A stretch of DNA of 64,000 nt from JAJRRS01 sp965230275 (GTDB lineage Bacteria; Planctomycetota; Phycisphaerae; Phycisphaerales; Phycisphaeraceae). Location: positions 124,001 to 188,000 of the forward strand of contig CBDDKO010000002.1 of assembly GCA_965230275.1 (NCBI GenBank). Direction: 5' to 3'. Positions 6,633 to 16,605 of the stretch are shown here, one piece after another (the first letter of the stretch is position 1; each line of letters starts with the position of its first letter). The notes beneath the pieces were generated by a model. The model ran no database searches and had not been told where the DNA came from. It worked only from the letters and a program-made list of their open reading frames with translations. Made by a program: the position numbers and the translations under genes.

Positions 6633-9038
6633 ATGAGGGAGGGGATACGTACAGCTTTATTGATCGGGGGCATCCTGAGTTGGGCAACCGGCACGGCCTA
6701 CGCCGCGGATCCGTTCACGATCGTCGCTCTGCCGGACACGCAGAACTACGTCAATAACCCCGCGAACGCCGGGCTGTTCACACAGCAGACCCAGTGGATC
6801 GCCGACGAAGTCAACGGCGTCAACGCCCGTAACATCCAGTTCGTCTCACACCTCGGCGACGTCGTCAGTAACGGCAACGACCTCACCCAATGGTCCCGCG
6901 CCGATACCTCCATGAGCGTCCTCGACGGCGTCATCGAGTACGGCGTCCTGCCCGGCAACCACGACTACAACTCGACCGGCAACAAGTCCACCGGCACCGT
7001 CAACTACGTCAACAACTTCGGCCCCTCACGCTTCGCCGGCCAAGGCTGGTACGGCGGCGCCGATCCCAGCGGCAACAACAGCTACCAGACCTTCTCGGCG
7101 GGCGGCTACGACTTCATCCACCTGGCCCTGGAGTGGCGCCCCGCCGAAAACGTCCCGGTGCGCAGCCCTTCGCCGATCGAGTGGGCCCAGTCGATCCTCG
7201 ACGCCAACCCCAACACGCCGTTCATCCTCAGCACACACGAGAACCTCGACGACAGCCCACCCGGCCGAGCCGGCGCAGGGCAGGCGCTGTGGGATCAATT
7301 GGTCCGCTCCAACGACCAGGTCTTCATGGTCCTCAACGGCCACAACCACGGCTCGGGCGGCACCAATGATGGCGAGTACCACCAGGTCAGCCTCAACGAC
7401 GCCGGCCGCGAGGTCTACGAAGTCCTTCAGGACTACCAGGACTACCCCAACGGCGGCGATGGGTGGCTGCGGCTGATTGAGTTCGACGTCAACAACGACA
7501 AGATCAAGTTCGAGACCTACTCCCCGGTGCTCGACCAGTTCCAAACCGAAACCATCGCACAGGTCGGCCAGTTCGCCAGCCAGTTCGAGTTCGATGTCGA
7601 CTTCGCCGACCGGCTCGACCCGGTCTTTATCGCGCCGCCGCCGTTGCCTTATACCGAGGTTACTTTCAGGCAGGGCCAGGACGGCTACACCGGCACGCAC
7701 GACAAGGAAGTCCGTGCGGATGGTGCCGACACGAGCAACGGCCAGGACACGTCCATCAACGTCGATGGCGACGCCGGCAGGGCCGCCGGTAACCAGCCGA
7801 CGCACGGGTTGATCCGCTTCGACAGCCTGGCCAGCGGCGCCTCACCCATCCTCCCCGGCACGCAGATCGACTCCGCCAGACTCAACCTCAGCGTTTTTGA
7901 CGAAGGCAGCGGCTTCAGTGTCTACCAGATGACCGCCGGCTGGACCGAATCAACCACCTGGGCCGACCTGGGCGGCGACGGCGTCACCCCCGGCGTGGAC
8001 TCGCAGGCATCGCCACTGACCGCGATCGGCGCTGACAACGGCAACCCTAATGTCCGCGCCCTGCCCCGATCCCTCAACATCACCGACGCCGCGCAGCAGT
8101 GGATCGACGGCGTCGATAACTTCGGCGTCGGGCTGATCCCCTTCGCCAACGGAACCAACGGCGTCGTGTTTGATACCAGTGAGTCCGCCGCGCCCCCGCA
8201 GCTGGCCATCCGCATCCTCGATCCCGGCGTCCACAGTGCCCACTTCGCCCAGGGCGAGGACGGCTACACCGGTGTTGAAGATACCTCGCTGCTGGCCTCC
8301 AGCCCCGACACCAATGTCGGCTCGCGCGCCTACGCCGAGGTCGATACCAGCAGCGCCAAACACTCACTGCTCCGATTCAACGACCTCTTCGGTGTGACGG
8401 GGGGGCGGATACCTGTCGGTGCAGGCATGACCATCCTCCGGGCCGAGTTAGAATTGACCGTTTTCGACGCGGGGGATCCGGTCAACCTCCACGAGATGCT
8501 TATTGACTGGGATGAAAATATCGAGACATGGAACACCCTGACCTCGGGCATCCAGGCCGACGACGTCGAGGCGTCCAGCACCATCGTTGCGACCCTTCCC
8601 GGCTTAACCGGCCTGACAGTCATCGACGTCACCGATAGCATTCAGAACTGGCTCGATAATCCCTCAAGCAACTTCGGCTGGGCGCTCCTGCCCACCGGCA
8701 GCAACGGCGTCGACTTTGAAACCGCCGAGGGCTTCGCGGCCCCGGCATTGCACATCTATTACGCGCTGGCCGGGGACCTCAACGGCGACGGGTTCGTCGG
8801 CCTGGCCGACCTGGATATCATCTTGAACGCATGGAATCAGGAGGTCGATACCGGCGAATGGTCTCAAGGTGATCCTTCGGGCGACGGGTTTGTGGGCCTT
8901 GATGATCTGGACGCCGTACTCAACCATTGGAACAACGGAACGCCCCCCGGCGTACCCAACGCGAATATCCCCGAACCGGCATCGTTGTTGATAGTTGTGA
9001 TGGCCGGGGCCGGCCTCAGTGTGCGCCGTTGCTGGTGA
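6633..9038 (+). CDS. Exported calcineurin-like phosphoesterase with DNRLRE-like domains, dockerin and PEP-CTERM
   Basis: 801 residues with a strong AAGGAGG site. After the signal peptide (ends AYA), residues 27-260 carry metallophosphoesterase motifs: ALPDTQNY (Asp35), HLGDVV, GNHDY and GHNHG, so the two-metal site looks complete. Two similar beta domains follow (about 345-530 and 535-710), each starting FRQGQDGYTG or FAQGEDGYTG and containing TA...WTESTTW or DWDENIETW, which is the DNRLRE pattern. Then come two dockerin repeats (LNGDGFVGL, SGDGFVGL) and a PEP-CTERM tail (IPEPASLLIVVMAG...RRCW). It likely acts outside the cytoplasm on a phosphoester; the substrate is unknown. Its 3' end overlaps the convergent GH130 gene by 23 bp. 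Confidence 0.85.
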   Translation: MREGIRTALLIGGILSWATGTAYAADPFTIVALPDTQNYVNNPANAGLFTQQTQWIADEVNGVNARNIQFVSHLGDVVSNGNDLTQWSRADTSMSVLDGVIEYGVLPGNHDYNSTGNKSTGTVNYVNNFGPSRFAGQGWYGGADPSGNNSYQTFSAGGYDFIHLALEWRPAENVPVRSPSPIEWAQSILDANPNTPFILSTHENLDDSPPGRAGAGQALWDQLVRSNDQVFMVLNGHNHGSGGTNDGEYHQVSLNDAGREVYEVLQDYQDYPNGGDGWLRLIEFDVNNDKIKFETYSPVLDQFQTETIAQVGQFASQFEFDVDFADRLDPVFIAPPPLPYTEVTFRQGQDGYTGTHDKEVRADGADTSNGQDTSINVDGDAGRAAGNQPTHGLIRFDSLASGASPILPGTQIDSARLNLSVFDEGSGFSVYQMTAGWTESTTWADLGGDGVTPGVDSQASPLTAIGADNGNPNVRALPRSLNITDAAQQWIDGVDNFGVGLIPFANGTNGVVFDTSESAAPPQLAIRILDPGVHSAHFAQGEDGYTGVEDTSLLASSPDTNVGSRAYAEVDTSSAKHSLLRFNDLFGVTGGRIPVGAGMTILRAELELTVFDAGDPVNLHEMLIDWDENIETWNTLTSGIQADDVEASSTIVATLPGLTGLTVIDVTDSIQNWLDNPSSNFGWALLPTGSNGVDFETAEGFAAPALHIYYALAGDLNGDGFVGLADLDIILNAWNQEVDTGEWSQGDPSGDGFVGLDDLDAVLNHWNNGTPPGVPNANIPEPASLLIVVMAGAGLSVRRCW

Positions 9039-10497
9039 GGTTATCGAGTAGCTCGCTCATGCTGGTGGTGGCTAAGGTGGTCGCCGAGTCGCTGACCGCG
9101 TAGGGGATCATCAACAGGTCGCCGTTAAGCAGCGCCCCGCAGGTATAGACGACGTTGGGCACGTAGCCTTCACGCTCGTTGGCTTCGGGGACGATCAGCG
9201 GGTCCTTGAGGTGGCCGATCACCTTGGACGGGTCATCCAGGTCCAGCAGCGACGCGCCGATGCAGTACTGGCGCATCGGGCCCACGCCGTGGGTCAGCAG
9301 CACCCAGCCGGCGTCGGTTTCGATCGGCGGGCCGCAGTTGCCGATCTGCACATACTCCCACGGGTAGCGCGGGGCTTGTAGTTTGACAGCCTCGTTCCAG
9401 AAGTGGGTGTTGTCGGACTTCATCAGGTACATGTTCTCGCCGTCGAGCCGGGAGACCATGTGGTACATCCCGTCGATGCGCCTCGGGAACAGGGCCATGC
9501 CCTTGTTCTGGACGTATTTGCCGTTGAGCGTGTGGACCTTGATGTCGGTGAAGTCTTCGGTCTCCAACAGCTGTGGGAGGATGCGGAAGCCGTTGTAGGC
9601 GGTGTACGTGCCGAAGTAGATGACCTTGCCGTCATCTTCGACGAAGCGCGTCATGCGCAGGTCTTCGATGCCCTTGGATTCGTTCTCGCTGGTCGGGAAG
9701 ATGACGATCTCGGACGGATCGGCGTCGGGGGGCACGAGCAGGTGGTAGTTGCTGCGCGCCAGCCAGAGCATGTTCTCGGCGGTCTCGTTGAAGGCGGCGG
9801 GGTTGTTCGGTCGGCTGTGCAGCTGCGCGACGGTGTGGTTGAGGTCGCGGTAGGTGAAGTAGTCGGGCAGGGCGTCGAGGATGATGCGCGCCGTCTCGTT
9901 GTAGGCCGCCATCTCGATCAGCTTGTAGAAGAACAGGTCCTTTTCATAGACCTGGTCGGTGCGCATCCGCAGCCGGGCCGCGTACTTGCTGGGTGGGTCG
10001 AAGGTGATCTCGCCTTGCTGGTCCACCCTGCCGGTGCGGAAGACGATCGAGGAGACGTGCCCCTCGCCGGTCGCGCGGAGGCTCATAACAAACCGCTGCT
10101 CGCCGGCCTTGAGCCCCGACTGGTCGGGCGAGAGCACGATCGAGGGGTTGAACAGGGCGGCCGACTCGATCGAGTACTCCATGGTGAAGTACGAGCCAAT
10201 CAGCAGCTGGCGCTCACGGATCATCTGCTCAGGCTGATCGCACAAGGGGCGGACAAAGTCGAAGTGGTTCTCGAAGACGGCTTCGACGTTGCGGTGGCGG
10301 TCCTCGAAGTCGCGCAGCACGCGCTCAAACAGGTCGCGCACCTCTTCGTCACTCAGTTCCGCGACCCGGTCGAGCACGGCCGTGACCCGGTTCTCGTCGC
10401 CGATCTGGAAGAAGCGGGTGATAACACGCCGGTCGTCCGAGATAAACCGGTCCGGGTGACGGATCACGTTGATTTTGGTGTTGGCTCTGGCGGGCAT
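9016..10497 (-). CDS. GH130 family glycoside phosphorylase or hydrolase
   Basis: 493 residues, typical of the longer GH130 proteins with an N-terminal helical extension (residues 1-120). Family hallmarks are ESKGIEDLRMTRF near residue 277 (the EDxR segment that includes the catalytic Asp), FNPSIV and later GNCGPPIETDAGWVLLTHGVG. Most GH130 enzymes phosphorolyse beta-mannosides such as beta-1,4-mannooligosaccharides; some are hydrolases. No signal peptide is seen, so it should act in the cytoplasm on imported oligosaccharides. No Shine-Dalgarno site is apparent. The GH112 phosphorylase 3 kb away suggests phosphorolytic use of host or algal glycans (inference). Confidence 0.85.
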   Translation of the reverse strand: MPARANTKINVIRHPDRFISDDRRVITRFFQIGDENRVTAVLDRVAELSDEEVRDLFERVLRDFEDRHRNVEAVFENHFDFVRPLCDQPEQMIRERQLLIGSYFTMEYSIESAALFNPSIVLSPDQSGLKAGEQRFVMSLRATGEGHVSSIVFRTGRVDQQGEITFDPPSKYAARLRMRTDQVYEKDLFFYKLIEMAAYNETARIILDALPDYFTYRDLNHTVAQLHSRPNNPAAFNETAENMLWLARSNYHLLVPPDADPSEIVIFPTSENESKGIEDLRMTRFVEDDGKVIYFGTYTAYNGFRILPQLLETEDFTDIKVHTLNGKYVQNKGMALFPRRIDGMYHMVSRLDGENMYLMKSDNTHFWNEAVKLQAPRYPWEYVQIGNCGPPIETDAGWVLLTHGVGPMRQYCIGASLLDLDDPSKVIGHLKDPLIVPEANEREGYVPNVVYTCGALLNGDLLMIPYAVSDSATTLATTSMSELLDNLTSNGAH

Positions 10498-10623
10498 GGA
10501 TACGTCGCTTATCGGTAGGCCGTATCGTTCACTTGATTATTGTGCCGACCGTATCGGCTTCGACGGATCAAGTTCTGATAGCTGCCGTGTGGGTTGGAGT
10601 ATCCCCGGAGGTGTTGAGTTTGG

Positions 10624-11415
10624 CTAGTCCTCGGCATTCCGCGAATCGCCGAACAGGGCCCGACCTATCCGTAGTACGTTTGCGCCTTCCTGGATGGCGA
10701 CTTCCATGTCGTCGCTCATACCCATGGACAGGATGTTGCAGTCCGGCCCGCCGATCTTCTCTCGTCGAATGTCGGAGAGGATGTCCGCCGTCCGCGCGAA
10801 GGCGGGGCGGGCGTCTTCCGGGTCCCCGGTGTTCGGGCCCATGGTCATCAGCCCGCGTAAACGCAGGTGCATCATCGTGTCGATCTGTTCGGCCAGGTGG
10901 ATCACCGCCGGGCCGGCAACCCCGCTCTTGCTCGGTTCGCCGGTGACGTTGACCTGGATCAGGATGTCCGCCACCGTGTCGGCGCGGGCCGCGTGGTTGT
11001 GCACTTCCTCGGCGAGCCTCAGGCTGTCCACGCTGTGGATCAGCCCGACCAACGGCAAAGCCTGCTTGACCTTGTTGCGCTGCATGTGCCCGATCATGTG
11101 CCAGCGCACCTGCTGGGGCAGGTCATCGATCGACGACCTCGGCGCGGCACCGGCGAGTGTCTTCTTGCGATCCAGGAACTCGTCCATCATCGCCACACGC
11201 TGCGCCAGCTGCTGGACCTTCGATTCGCCCAACTCAGCGTGGCCCATCTCCACCAGCGTCCGGATCTGGTCCGGCGTGGCGTACTTGGTCACGGCGATCA
11301 TGGAGATATCGCTGCCGCGCCGGCCGGCACGTTCGGCGGCTTCGTGGATACGCTCCTGTACGCGCCGGTAGGCGTCTTTCAGCTGTGTCGGGCCCATCAG
11401 TCCTTCCATGGTCAT
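10624..11415 (-). CDS. YggS-family PLP-binding protein (PLP homeostasis)
   Basis: 263 residues, somewhat longer than the usual 230. It is a single TIM-barrel like the N-domain of alanine racemase: MIAVTKY holds the PLP lysine, LGESKVQQL the conserved (usually GEN) segment, WHMIGHMQRNK the usual WHFIGxLQxNK, and LSMGMSDDMEVAI the phosphate-binding SMGMSxD loop. Family members buffer free pyridoxal phosphate and affect amino-acid pools; no catalytic activity is known. The start is uncertain: an ATG at 11397 has AAGGA close upstream, and one at 11409 is also possible. Confidence 0.9.
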   Translation of the reverse strand: MTMEGLMGPTQLKDAYRRVQERIHEAAERAGRRGSDISMIAVTKYATPDQIRTLVEMGHAELGESKVQQLAQRVAMMDEFLDRKKTLAGAAPRSSIDDLPQQVRWHMIGHMQRNKVKQALPLVGLIHSVDSLRLAEEVHNHAARADTVADILIQVNVTGEPSKSGVAGPAVIHLAEQIDTMMHLRLRGLMTMGPNTGDPEDARPAFARTADILSDIRREKIGGPDCNILSMGMSDDMEVAIQEGANVLRIGRALFGDSRNAED

Positions 11416-11497
11416 ACGTGAAGATTAGGCCGTTTTACCCGTCCATGCAAGGATGATCCGGCATCTTGGCAATCGGCTTAGAATCCCACTAAACCAC

Positions 11498-12130
11498 CTA
11501 CCCGTCCGACGATAGCTTCCGGCTCACGAACCGCTTGCCCACGATCAACACCATGATCGCCAGCCCGATCACCACGATCGCGCCCTTCTCTCCATTCGCG
11601 ACCCAGACACGCACTCGCTCAAGATGCTCGGCAAAGTAATACGCCAGGCCCAGGATCACCGGGACGCTGATCAACGCCGCGCCCCCGTCGTAGGCCAGAA
11701 ACTTCCAGTAGGGGACCTTGAAGTTGCCGGCCGTGAAGATCGCAGGGGCCCGCAGCCCGGGCAGGAACCTCGCCGCGAACATGAACTTGCCACCGTGTTT
11801 GTGCAGCAGGGCTTCGGTCTTTGCTAACCGTTTTTCTGTCAGAAAACGCCTCATTAGCGGGAGCTTGGGGATGTGGTGGCCGTACCGCCTGCCCATGTAG
11901 AAGACCATCAGGTCCGCCCCGATGATCGCCAGAAAAGCCAGCGGGAACAGGACCCACGGGTTGGCGTAGCCCGCCTCGCCATCAAACGGGTAACACAAGT
12001 ATCCCGCGAGGATCAGCGGGATGTCCTCCGGGATCGGCAGCCCGAACCCGCTGAGAAGGATCAGCCCCAGCACGACCACGTAGGGCATGTAAGGCGCATG
12101 CGTGCCGAGTTGTTCCAGGAATTCCCACAA
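11498..12130 (-). CDS. DedA-family membrane protein
   Basis: 210 residues, probably from a TTG with AGGA upstream. It has the DedA core: SGFGLPIPEDIPLILAGYL, GRRYG, FAARFLPGLRAPAIFTAG (the F.xR.xPGxR motif) and four or five hydrophobic helices. Members of the SNARE-associated/VTT family act in the inner membrane in proton-motive-force-linked lipid flipping (several flip undecaprenyl phosphate or phosphatidylethanolamine). It follows a short gap after the YggS gene on the same strand and may share transcription. Confidence 0.9.
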   Translation of the reverse strand: MWEFLEQLGTHAPYMPYVVVLGLILLSGFGLPIPEDIPLILAGYLCYPFDGEAGYANPWVLFPLAFLAIIGADLMVFYMGRRYGHHIPKLPLMRRFLTEKRLAKTEALLHKHGGKFMFAARFLPGLRAPAIFTAGNFKVPYWKFLAYDGGAALISVPVILGLAYYFAEHLERVRVWVANGEKGAIVVIGLAIMVLIVGKRFVSRKLSSDG

Positions 12131-12236
12131 AGCGACACGATCCTACACGTCTTGTCGTTCGATGTCCCATCTACACAAACCCGGGTCATGGCCGAAGGCC
12201 TTGGCCCGGGTATCCACCCCCTCGATCATATGCCAT

Positions 12237-13538
12237 TCACTTCGAGTGATGCGCTTCGATCCACCCAAGCGCCTCCGCCCGGTCCGTCACACGGCCTTCC
12301 AGCTGTGCATCATAGACCGCATCAAGGATTCGGCCGATCCCGGGACCGGCGGGGTATCCTACCGCCAGCAGGTCGTCTCCCGTCACAAAAGGCTCGGGCG
12401 CAACGCCCTCGTCGATCAGCGGCTTCGCCTCGCGCTTGATCTTATCGATGATCGATGCCGGGCCAAGCACGCTCGCCAAGGCCAGGGCGGCGTCCCACCT
12501 CGGCTCTGCCAGCTGCCGCTTGCGTTTCGCTACCTGCAATTTATCCCACTGTGCAATCCGGGGCAGCAGTGTAAGCGTGCCGCGTATCCCGTCACGCTCA
12601 TCATTGCTCAAGCACAAGGCTCTGCGCCAACGCATGAGTTCTTCCTTGAGATGACACGTGACATAATCCGCCGCTTCATCCAGCGACCCGCAAGCGTCCG
12701 AACTTTCAAGCATCCAGGCTGAGAACCTCAGCACATAGGTCTCAATCTCGCTGGACACTTCCTGTGCGCAGGCCTTGGCAAGGACCTGGGTTTTGGTTTC
12801 AACGCCCCCGTACTCTAGCGTCGGACCATCCAGATCCAGATCGTGAAGCAGCTCTACCGCCCGTACCGGGTCAGGGCCCATCAGCATCAAACGGACCTCC
12901 TGGCCGATCCGCTCCCGGCTGATCTTATTCAGCTTGAATGCGTGCTCACGCACCGCCGAGGCGGTTGCCGACTCGATGGTAAAGCCAAGACGTGCCGCGA
13001 AACGTACCGCGCGCAGCATCCGCAGGTAGTCTTCGCCGAACCGATCGCTGGGCTCGCCGATTGCACGCAAGACCTTTGCTTCAATATCCGCCCGGCCGCC
13101 GACGAAGTCTACGACACGCTCATCGCCGGGGGGTACGGGCTCCAGAGCCTCGTCCAAGGGGTCCGCAAACAGGCCGTTGGCGGTGAAGTCGCGCCGCTGG
13201 GCGTCGTGCTCAGCGTCAGTAAAGACCACCTCGCTGGGCCGGCGGCCGTCTTCGTAGCCCCACTCCGTGCGGAAAGTCGCCACCTCGATCCCGGGCAGTG
13301 ATCGGCCGGTATACACAAGCACCACGCCGAACGCCTCGCCCACGTACTTACTGCGTCGAAATAGCTTCCGCACCACCTCGGGCCTGGCTCCGGTGGCAAT
13401 GTCGTAATCCTTCGGCTCGATCCCCAGCAGCACATCGCGCACGCACCCCCCGGCGAAGTACGCCTCGTGTCCGGCACGGCGCAGGACCTGCACGATCCCG
13501 ACCGCCGATGCCCGCCATTGCTGTCCCTTAGCCGTCAT
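12237..13538 (-). CDS. CCA tRNA nucleotidyltransferase / poly(A) polymerase family protein
   Basis: 433 residues from the ATG at 13538; an upstream frame to 13616 adds 26 residues with no family match. Class II nucleotidyltransferase signatures are GGCVRD (30-35) and DYD (44-46), the catalytic carboxylates, then RRDFTANGLFADPLDEA and RMLRAVRFAARLGFTIE, which match the tRNA-binding neck. The product adds CCA to tRNA 3' ends. Both tRNA genes in this window lack an encoded CCA, so this activity is needed. A poly(A) polymerase role cannot be excluded, because bacterial members are hard to separate by sequence. Confidence 0.85.
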   Translation of the reverse strand: MTAKGQQWRASAVGIVQVLRRAGHEAYFAGGCVRDVLLGIEPKDYDIATGARPEVVRKLFRRSKYVGEAFGVVLVYTGRSLPGIEVATFRTEWGYEDGRRPSEVVFTDAEHDAQRRDFTANGLFADPLDEALEPVPPGDERVVDFVGGRADIEAKVLRAIGEPSDRFGEDYLRMLRAVRFAARLGFTIESATASAVREHAFKLNKISRERIGQEVRLMLMGPDPVRAVELLHDLDLDGPTLEYGGVETKTQVLAKACAQEVSSEIETYVLRFSAWMLESSDACGSLDEAADYVTCHLKEELMRWRRALCLSNDERDGIRGTLTLLPRIAQWDKLQVAKRKRQLAEPRWDAALALASVLGPASIIDKIKREAKPLIDEGVAPEPFVTGDDLLAVGYPAGPGIGRILDAVYDAQLEGRVTDRAEALGWIEAHHSK

Positions 13539-13713
13539 GGCTAAGAGTGTATACGACACCCTGCGAGGGCGCAGTTGACTGGTTGGCATCCAATCCGAGT
13601 ACGTCCCAAGGCACATGTCCGCGGGTTAGCGACCTACCGCCGTCTGCGTGTATGATGCCCGGCTCGACACCCCCCACACACCCATACAACAGACCCGCCT
13701 CGGAGATTGACCC

Positions 13714-15888
13714 ATGAGTACCACCGCCACGACCACCGGCCGATTCACCCTGCCCACCGAGGCCGGCATGGAAAAAGAAACCATCGAGCTGGCCGCGAAG
13801 TGGGGGGCCGACGCCCTGCGCGACAGCGACGGCACGGTCATGTCACCCGAGCTGGCCGCGATGGACTTTGAGATCTACTCCACCCTCTGCATGATCCGCA
13901 CCGACCAGGACTGGAACAACGCCCACCCCGACGAGTGCCAGCAGAAGTTCCTCATGTCCGACCCGCGCATGGCCGAGTCCGACACGCTGGTCGTGGACAT
14001 CATGAACAACTGGAGCCATGAGAAGTTCACAATCGACCTCTACCACGACCCCTACAAGTACTGGGAGGTGATCGACCGCACCACCGGCGAACTGGTCAAC
14101 AACGCAAACTGGTCGTTCGACAAAGAGTCCAAGCAAGTCACGATCAAGAACACCATCCCCTGGCACGAGTACACGGTGAACTTCCTGGTCTATCAGATCT
14201 GGGAAACCACCAGCATGTACAACTACATCGTCAACCACTGGACCGGCCCGCACCAGTCCGGCATTGATCCGTACCAGCCCGCGACCCGACAGCACCTGCT
14301 GAAGTACCTGGACAACTGGATCACCGAGCACCCCAACACCGACGTGGTCCGCTTCACCTCCGTCGCCTACCAGTTCCCCAGCATGGAGCGTGAAGACCGT
14401 GAGACGCGCTATCAGGACTGGAGCGCCTACCTCGACTGCATCTCCGCCAAGGCGCTGGACGACTTCGAGAAGGCCAAGGGCTACCGACTCCGCAGCGAGC
14501 ACCTGGTCGACGCCGGCTACTACAACGCCACCGGCCGTGTGCCCACCAAGGAGTACATGGACTGGATCGACTTCGTCAACGAGTTCACCACCGACTTCGC
14601 CAGCGAATGGGTCAAGATGACCCACGACCGCGGCAAGAAGGCCATCATGTTCTTCTGCGACCACTGGATCGGCACCGAGCCCTACGGCGACCGCTTCGAG
14701 AGCATGGGCTTCGACGGCCTGGTCAACCCCTGCATGAACGGCATGGAGCTGCGCCGCATCGCAGACGTCCCCAGCGACGTCGTCAAAGAGGTCCGGCTGT
14801 ATCCCTACTTCTTCCCGGTCAATCTCAGCGGACAGCCGCTCTTCGAAGGCGAAGGCGGCGACCCCGTCGGCGAGTGCAACCGCTACTGGTCGGACGTCCG
14901 CCGGGCCATGCTGCGTAAATGCGTGGACCGAATCGGCTTCGGCGGGTATCTGTCGTTGGCCGTGAAGTTCCCCGAGTTCCTTGATGCCGTGCAGAATGTC
15001 GCCGACGAGTTCCGTCAGATCAACGACTACGCCACCCAGGGCGCGCCCTACGCGATGCCGGGCAAGGTCGTGATCCTCAACGCCTGGGGCAAGTACCGAA
15101 GCTGGATGGCCGGCGAGCCCGATCACCCAAGCGGCGGCCTCATGGAGGGCCTCACCGGCCTGCCCATCGACATCGAATACCTGAGCTTCGACGACATCAA
15201 GAAAAACGGTATCCCCGCCGACACCAAGGTCATTCTTAATTACGGCATGGCCGACACCGCTTGGAGTGGCGGGCGACACTGGGCCGATCCCGAGATCACC
15301 GTCGCCATCCGCAAGTTCATCGCCGAGGGCGGCGGGTTCATCGGCATCTGCGAGCCCACCGCCATCGAGCACCAGGGCCGGTTCCTCCAGCTCGAAGACG
15401 TCCTGGGCGTGCAGCGCTACACCACCGCCAACGTCAGCAACCGCAAGCTCATCGAAGGCGTCAAGACCGATCAGCACTTCATCACCACCGACGTGCAAGG
15501 TGAACTCGACCTCGGCCCCCTCGCCGGCCGGACCTACGCCACCAAGCCCGACATGCAGATCCTCGCCGAGCAGGACGGCACGATCTCCCTCGCCGCCCAC
15601 GCCTTCGGCAAGGGCCGCAGCGTCTACATGGCCGGCTACACCGCCAGCCCGCAGAACCTGCGCCTGTTCCTCCGGGCCGTGTACTGGGCCGCGAATCAGG
15701 AAGACGCCTACGGCAAATGGACCGTCTCCAACCCCAGCACCGAGTGCACCGCATTTATCGAAGCCGGCGTCTGTGCCGTCATCAACAACACCGACGAGGC
15801 GCAGCAGACGACGCTCCTGGATGGCGACGGCAATCCACAGGAAATAAGCCTACATGCCAACGAATTGAAGTGGGTCCCCATCGCCTGA
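13714..15888 (+). CDS. GH112 1,3-beta-galactosyl-N-acetylhexosamine phosphorylase
   Basis: 724 residues, full length for GH112. Diagnostic segments are VRFTSVAYQFPSMEREDRE, MFFCDHWIGTEPYGDRFES (its Asp, about residue 316, corresponds to the proposed acid catalyst), GLVNPCMNGMELRRIADVP and the C-terminal beta domain (CTAFIEAGVCAVINNT). GH112 enzymes cleave galacto-N-biose or lacto-N-biose, and some galactosyl-rhamnose, with phosphate, giving galactose 1-phosphate. It has no signal peptide and is cytoplasmic. CGGAG lies nine bases upstream. Substrate choice between hexosamine and rhamnose acceptors cannot be read from here. Confidence 0.9.
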   Translation: MSTTATTTGRFTLPTEAGMEKETIELAAKWGADALRDSDGTVMSPELAAMDFEIYSTLCMIRTDQDWNNAHPDECQQKFLMSDPRMAESDTLVVDIMNNWSHEKFTIDLYHDPYKYWEVIDRTTGELVNNANWSFDKESKQVTIKNTIPWHEYTVNFLVYQIWETTSMYNYIVNHWTGPHQSGIDPYQPATRQHLLKYLDNWITEHPNTDVVRFTSVAYQFPSMEREDRETRYQDWSAYLDCISAKALDDFEKAKGYRLRSEHLVDAGYYNATGRVPTKEYMDWIDFVNEFTTDFASEWVKMTHDRGKKAIMFFCDHWIGTEPYGDRFESMGFDGLVNPCMNGMELRRIADVPSDVVKEVRLYPYFFPVNLSGQPLFEGEGGDPVGECNRYWSDVRRAMLRKCVDRIGFGGYLSLAVKFPEFLDAVQNVADEFRQINDYATQGAPYAMPGKVVILNAWGKYRSWMAGEPDHPSGGLMEGLTGLPIDIEYLSFDDIKKNGIPADTKVILNYGMADTAWSGGRHWADPEITVAIRKFIAEGGGFIGICEPTAIEHQGRFLQLEDVLGVQRYTTANVSNRKLIEGVKTDQHFITTDVQGELDLGPLAGRTYATKPDMQILAEQDGTISLAAHAFGKGRSVYMAGYTASPQNLRLFLRAVYWAANQEDAYGKWTVSNPSTECTAFIEAGVCAVINNTDEAQQTTLLDGDGNPQEISLHANELKWVPIA

Positions 15889-15933
15889 TTGATCGAGAGG
15901 TAAACCAACGCAGACGCAGCATTGGGTGAAGCT

Positions 15934-16605
15934 TCACGCCGTCTGTGTCAGCCGTAGCTCCGCGCACGATCCGGTCTGATCGAGCTGATGGTACGTGAGT
16001 GGTCGGCGGCGTCGCCACATGTCAACGACCCGCTGCTCACGCTTGCGGTGCGTGTCATCCAGCAGGATGACCGCGTCGTCGGCCAGGCGATCACCCATCA
16101 CCGGCACCAGCCCCACACGCCCGCCGCGCGTCTTACCAGGCGGCCCGTCACAGACCACCAGCCGGTAGGTATCTACCAATCCAATACTATCAAGGTCGTA
16201 CCAATCGAACTGGCCGTAGCTCTTCAGCTGTGTCAGGTGGACGCTGACCACGTCCTGCAGGTCCAGGTGTTCCAGGCGCTGCGTGATCCGTTCGTGCCAT
16301 TGGGCGTTGTGTTCGAGGCTGGTGATGGTGAAGCCATTGCGCTTGGCCAGCAGCCCGAGCAGAATAGTGGTAAGTCCCGAGCCGCATTCCAGCACCGGGC
16401 CGCCGCGCGTGGCCGCCAGTTCGCAGACGCGATGCAGGTAGTGCCGACCCGCTGTGTAGCCCGGATTGCCCCACGCCAGCTGCATCAGGCGCAGGCTCAT
16501 CGCCGACGGCGTCTGGCCCGGCGGCAGGATCGCGTAGGGCTTGACTGCCGCGGAAAACAGCACAGCCCCGGTCCATCGCCTCAACTCAGTACGTAGCCTG
16601 CTCAT
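15934..16605 (-). CDS. Class I SAM-dependent methyltransferase-like protein
   Basis: 223 residues with GGGGAGG upstream of the ATG. GPVLECGSGLTTILLGLLA (about residues 69-87) is the SAM-binding motif I, TITSLEHN is motif II with the acidic residue, and RLVVCDGPPGKTRGGRVGLVPVM carries the post-I region. VILLDDTHRK matches small-molecule or glycan-linked methyltransferases. The acceptor is unknown. It is convergent with the GH112 gene, 45 bp away. Confidence 0.7.
   Translation of the reverse strand: MSRLRTELRRWTGAVLFSAAVKPYAILPPGQTPSAMSLRLMQLAWGNPGYTAGRHYLHRVCELAATRGGPVLECGSGLTTILLGLLAKRNGFTITSLEHNAQWHERITQRLEHLDLQDVVSVHLTQLKSYGQFDWYDLDSIGLVDTYRLVVCDGPPGKTRGGRVGLVPVMGDRLADDAVILLDDTHRKREQRVVDMWRRRRPLTYHQLDQTGSCAELRLTQTA

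Noticed and set aside
9403..10518. A 371-codon open frame antisense to the GH130 gene
   Set aside because: Shadow frame; the sense strand carries conserved GH130 motifs.
13843..15600. A 585-codon open frame antisense to the GH112 gene
   Set aside because: Val/Asp/Gly-rich shadow of a GC-rich coding strand; the sense frame is a full-length GH112 enzyme.
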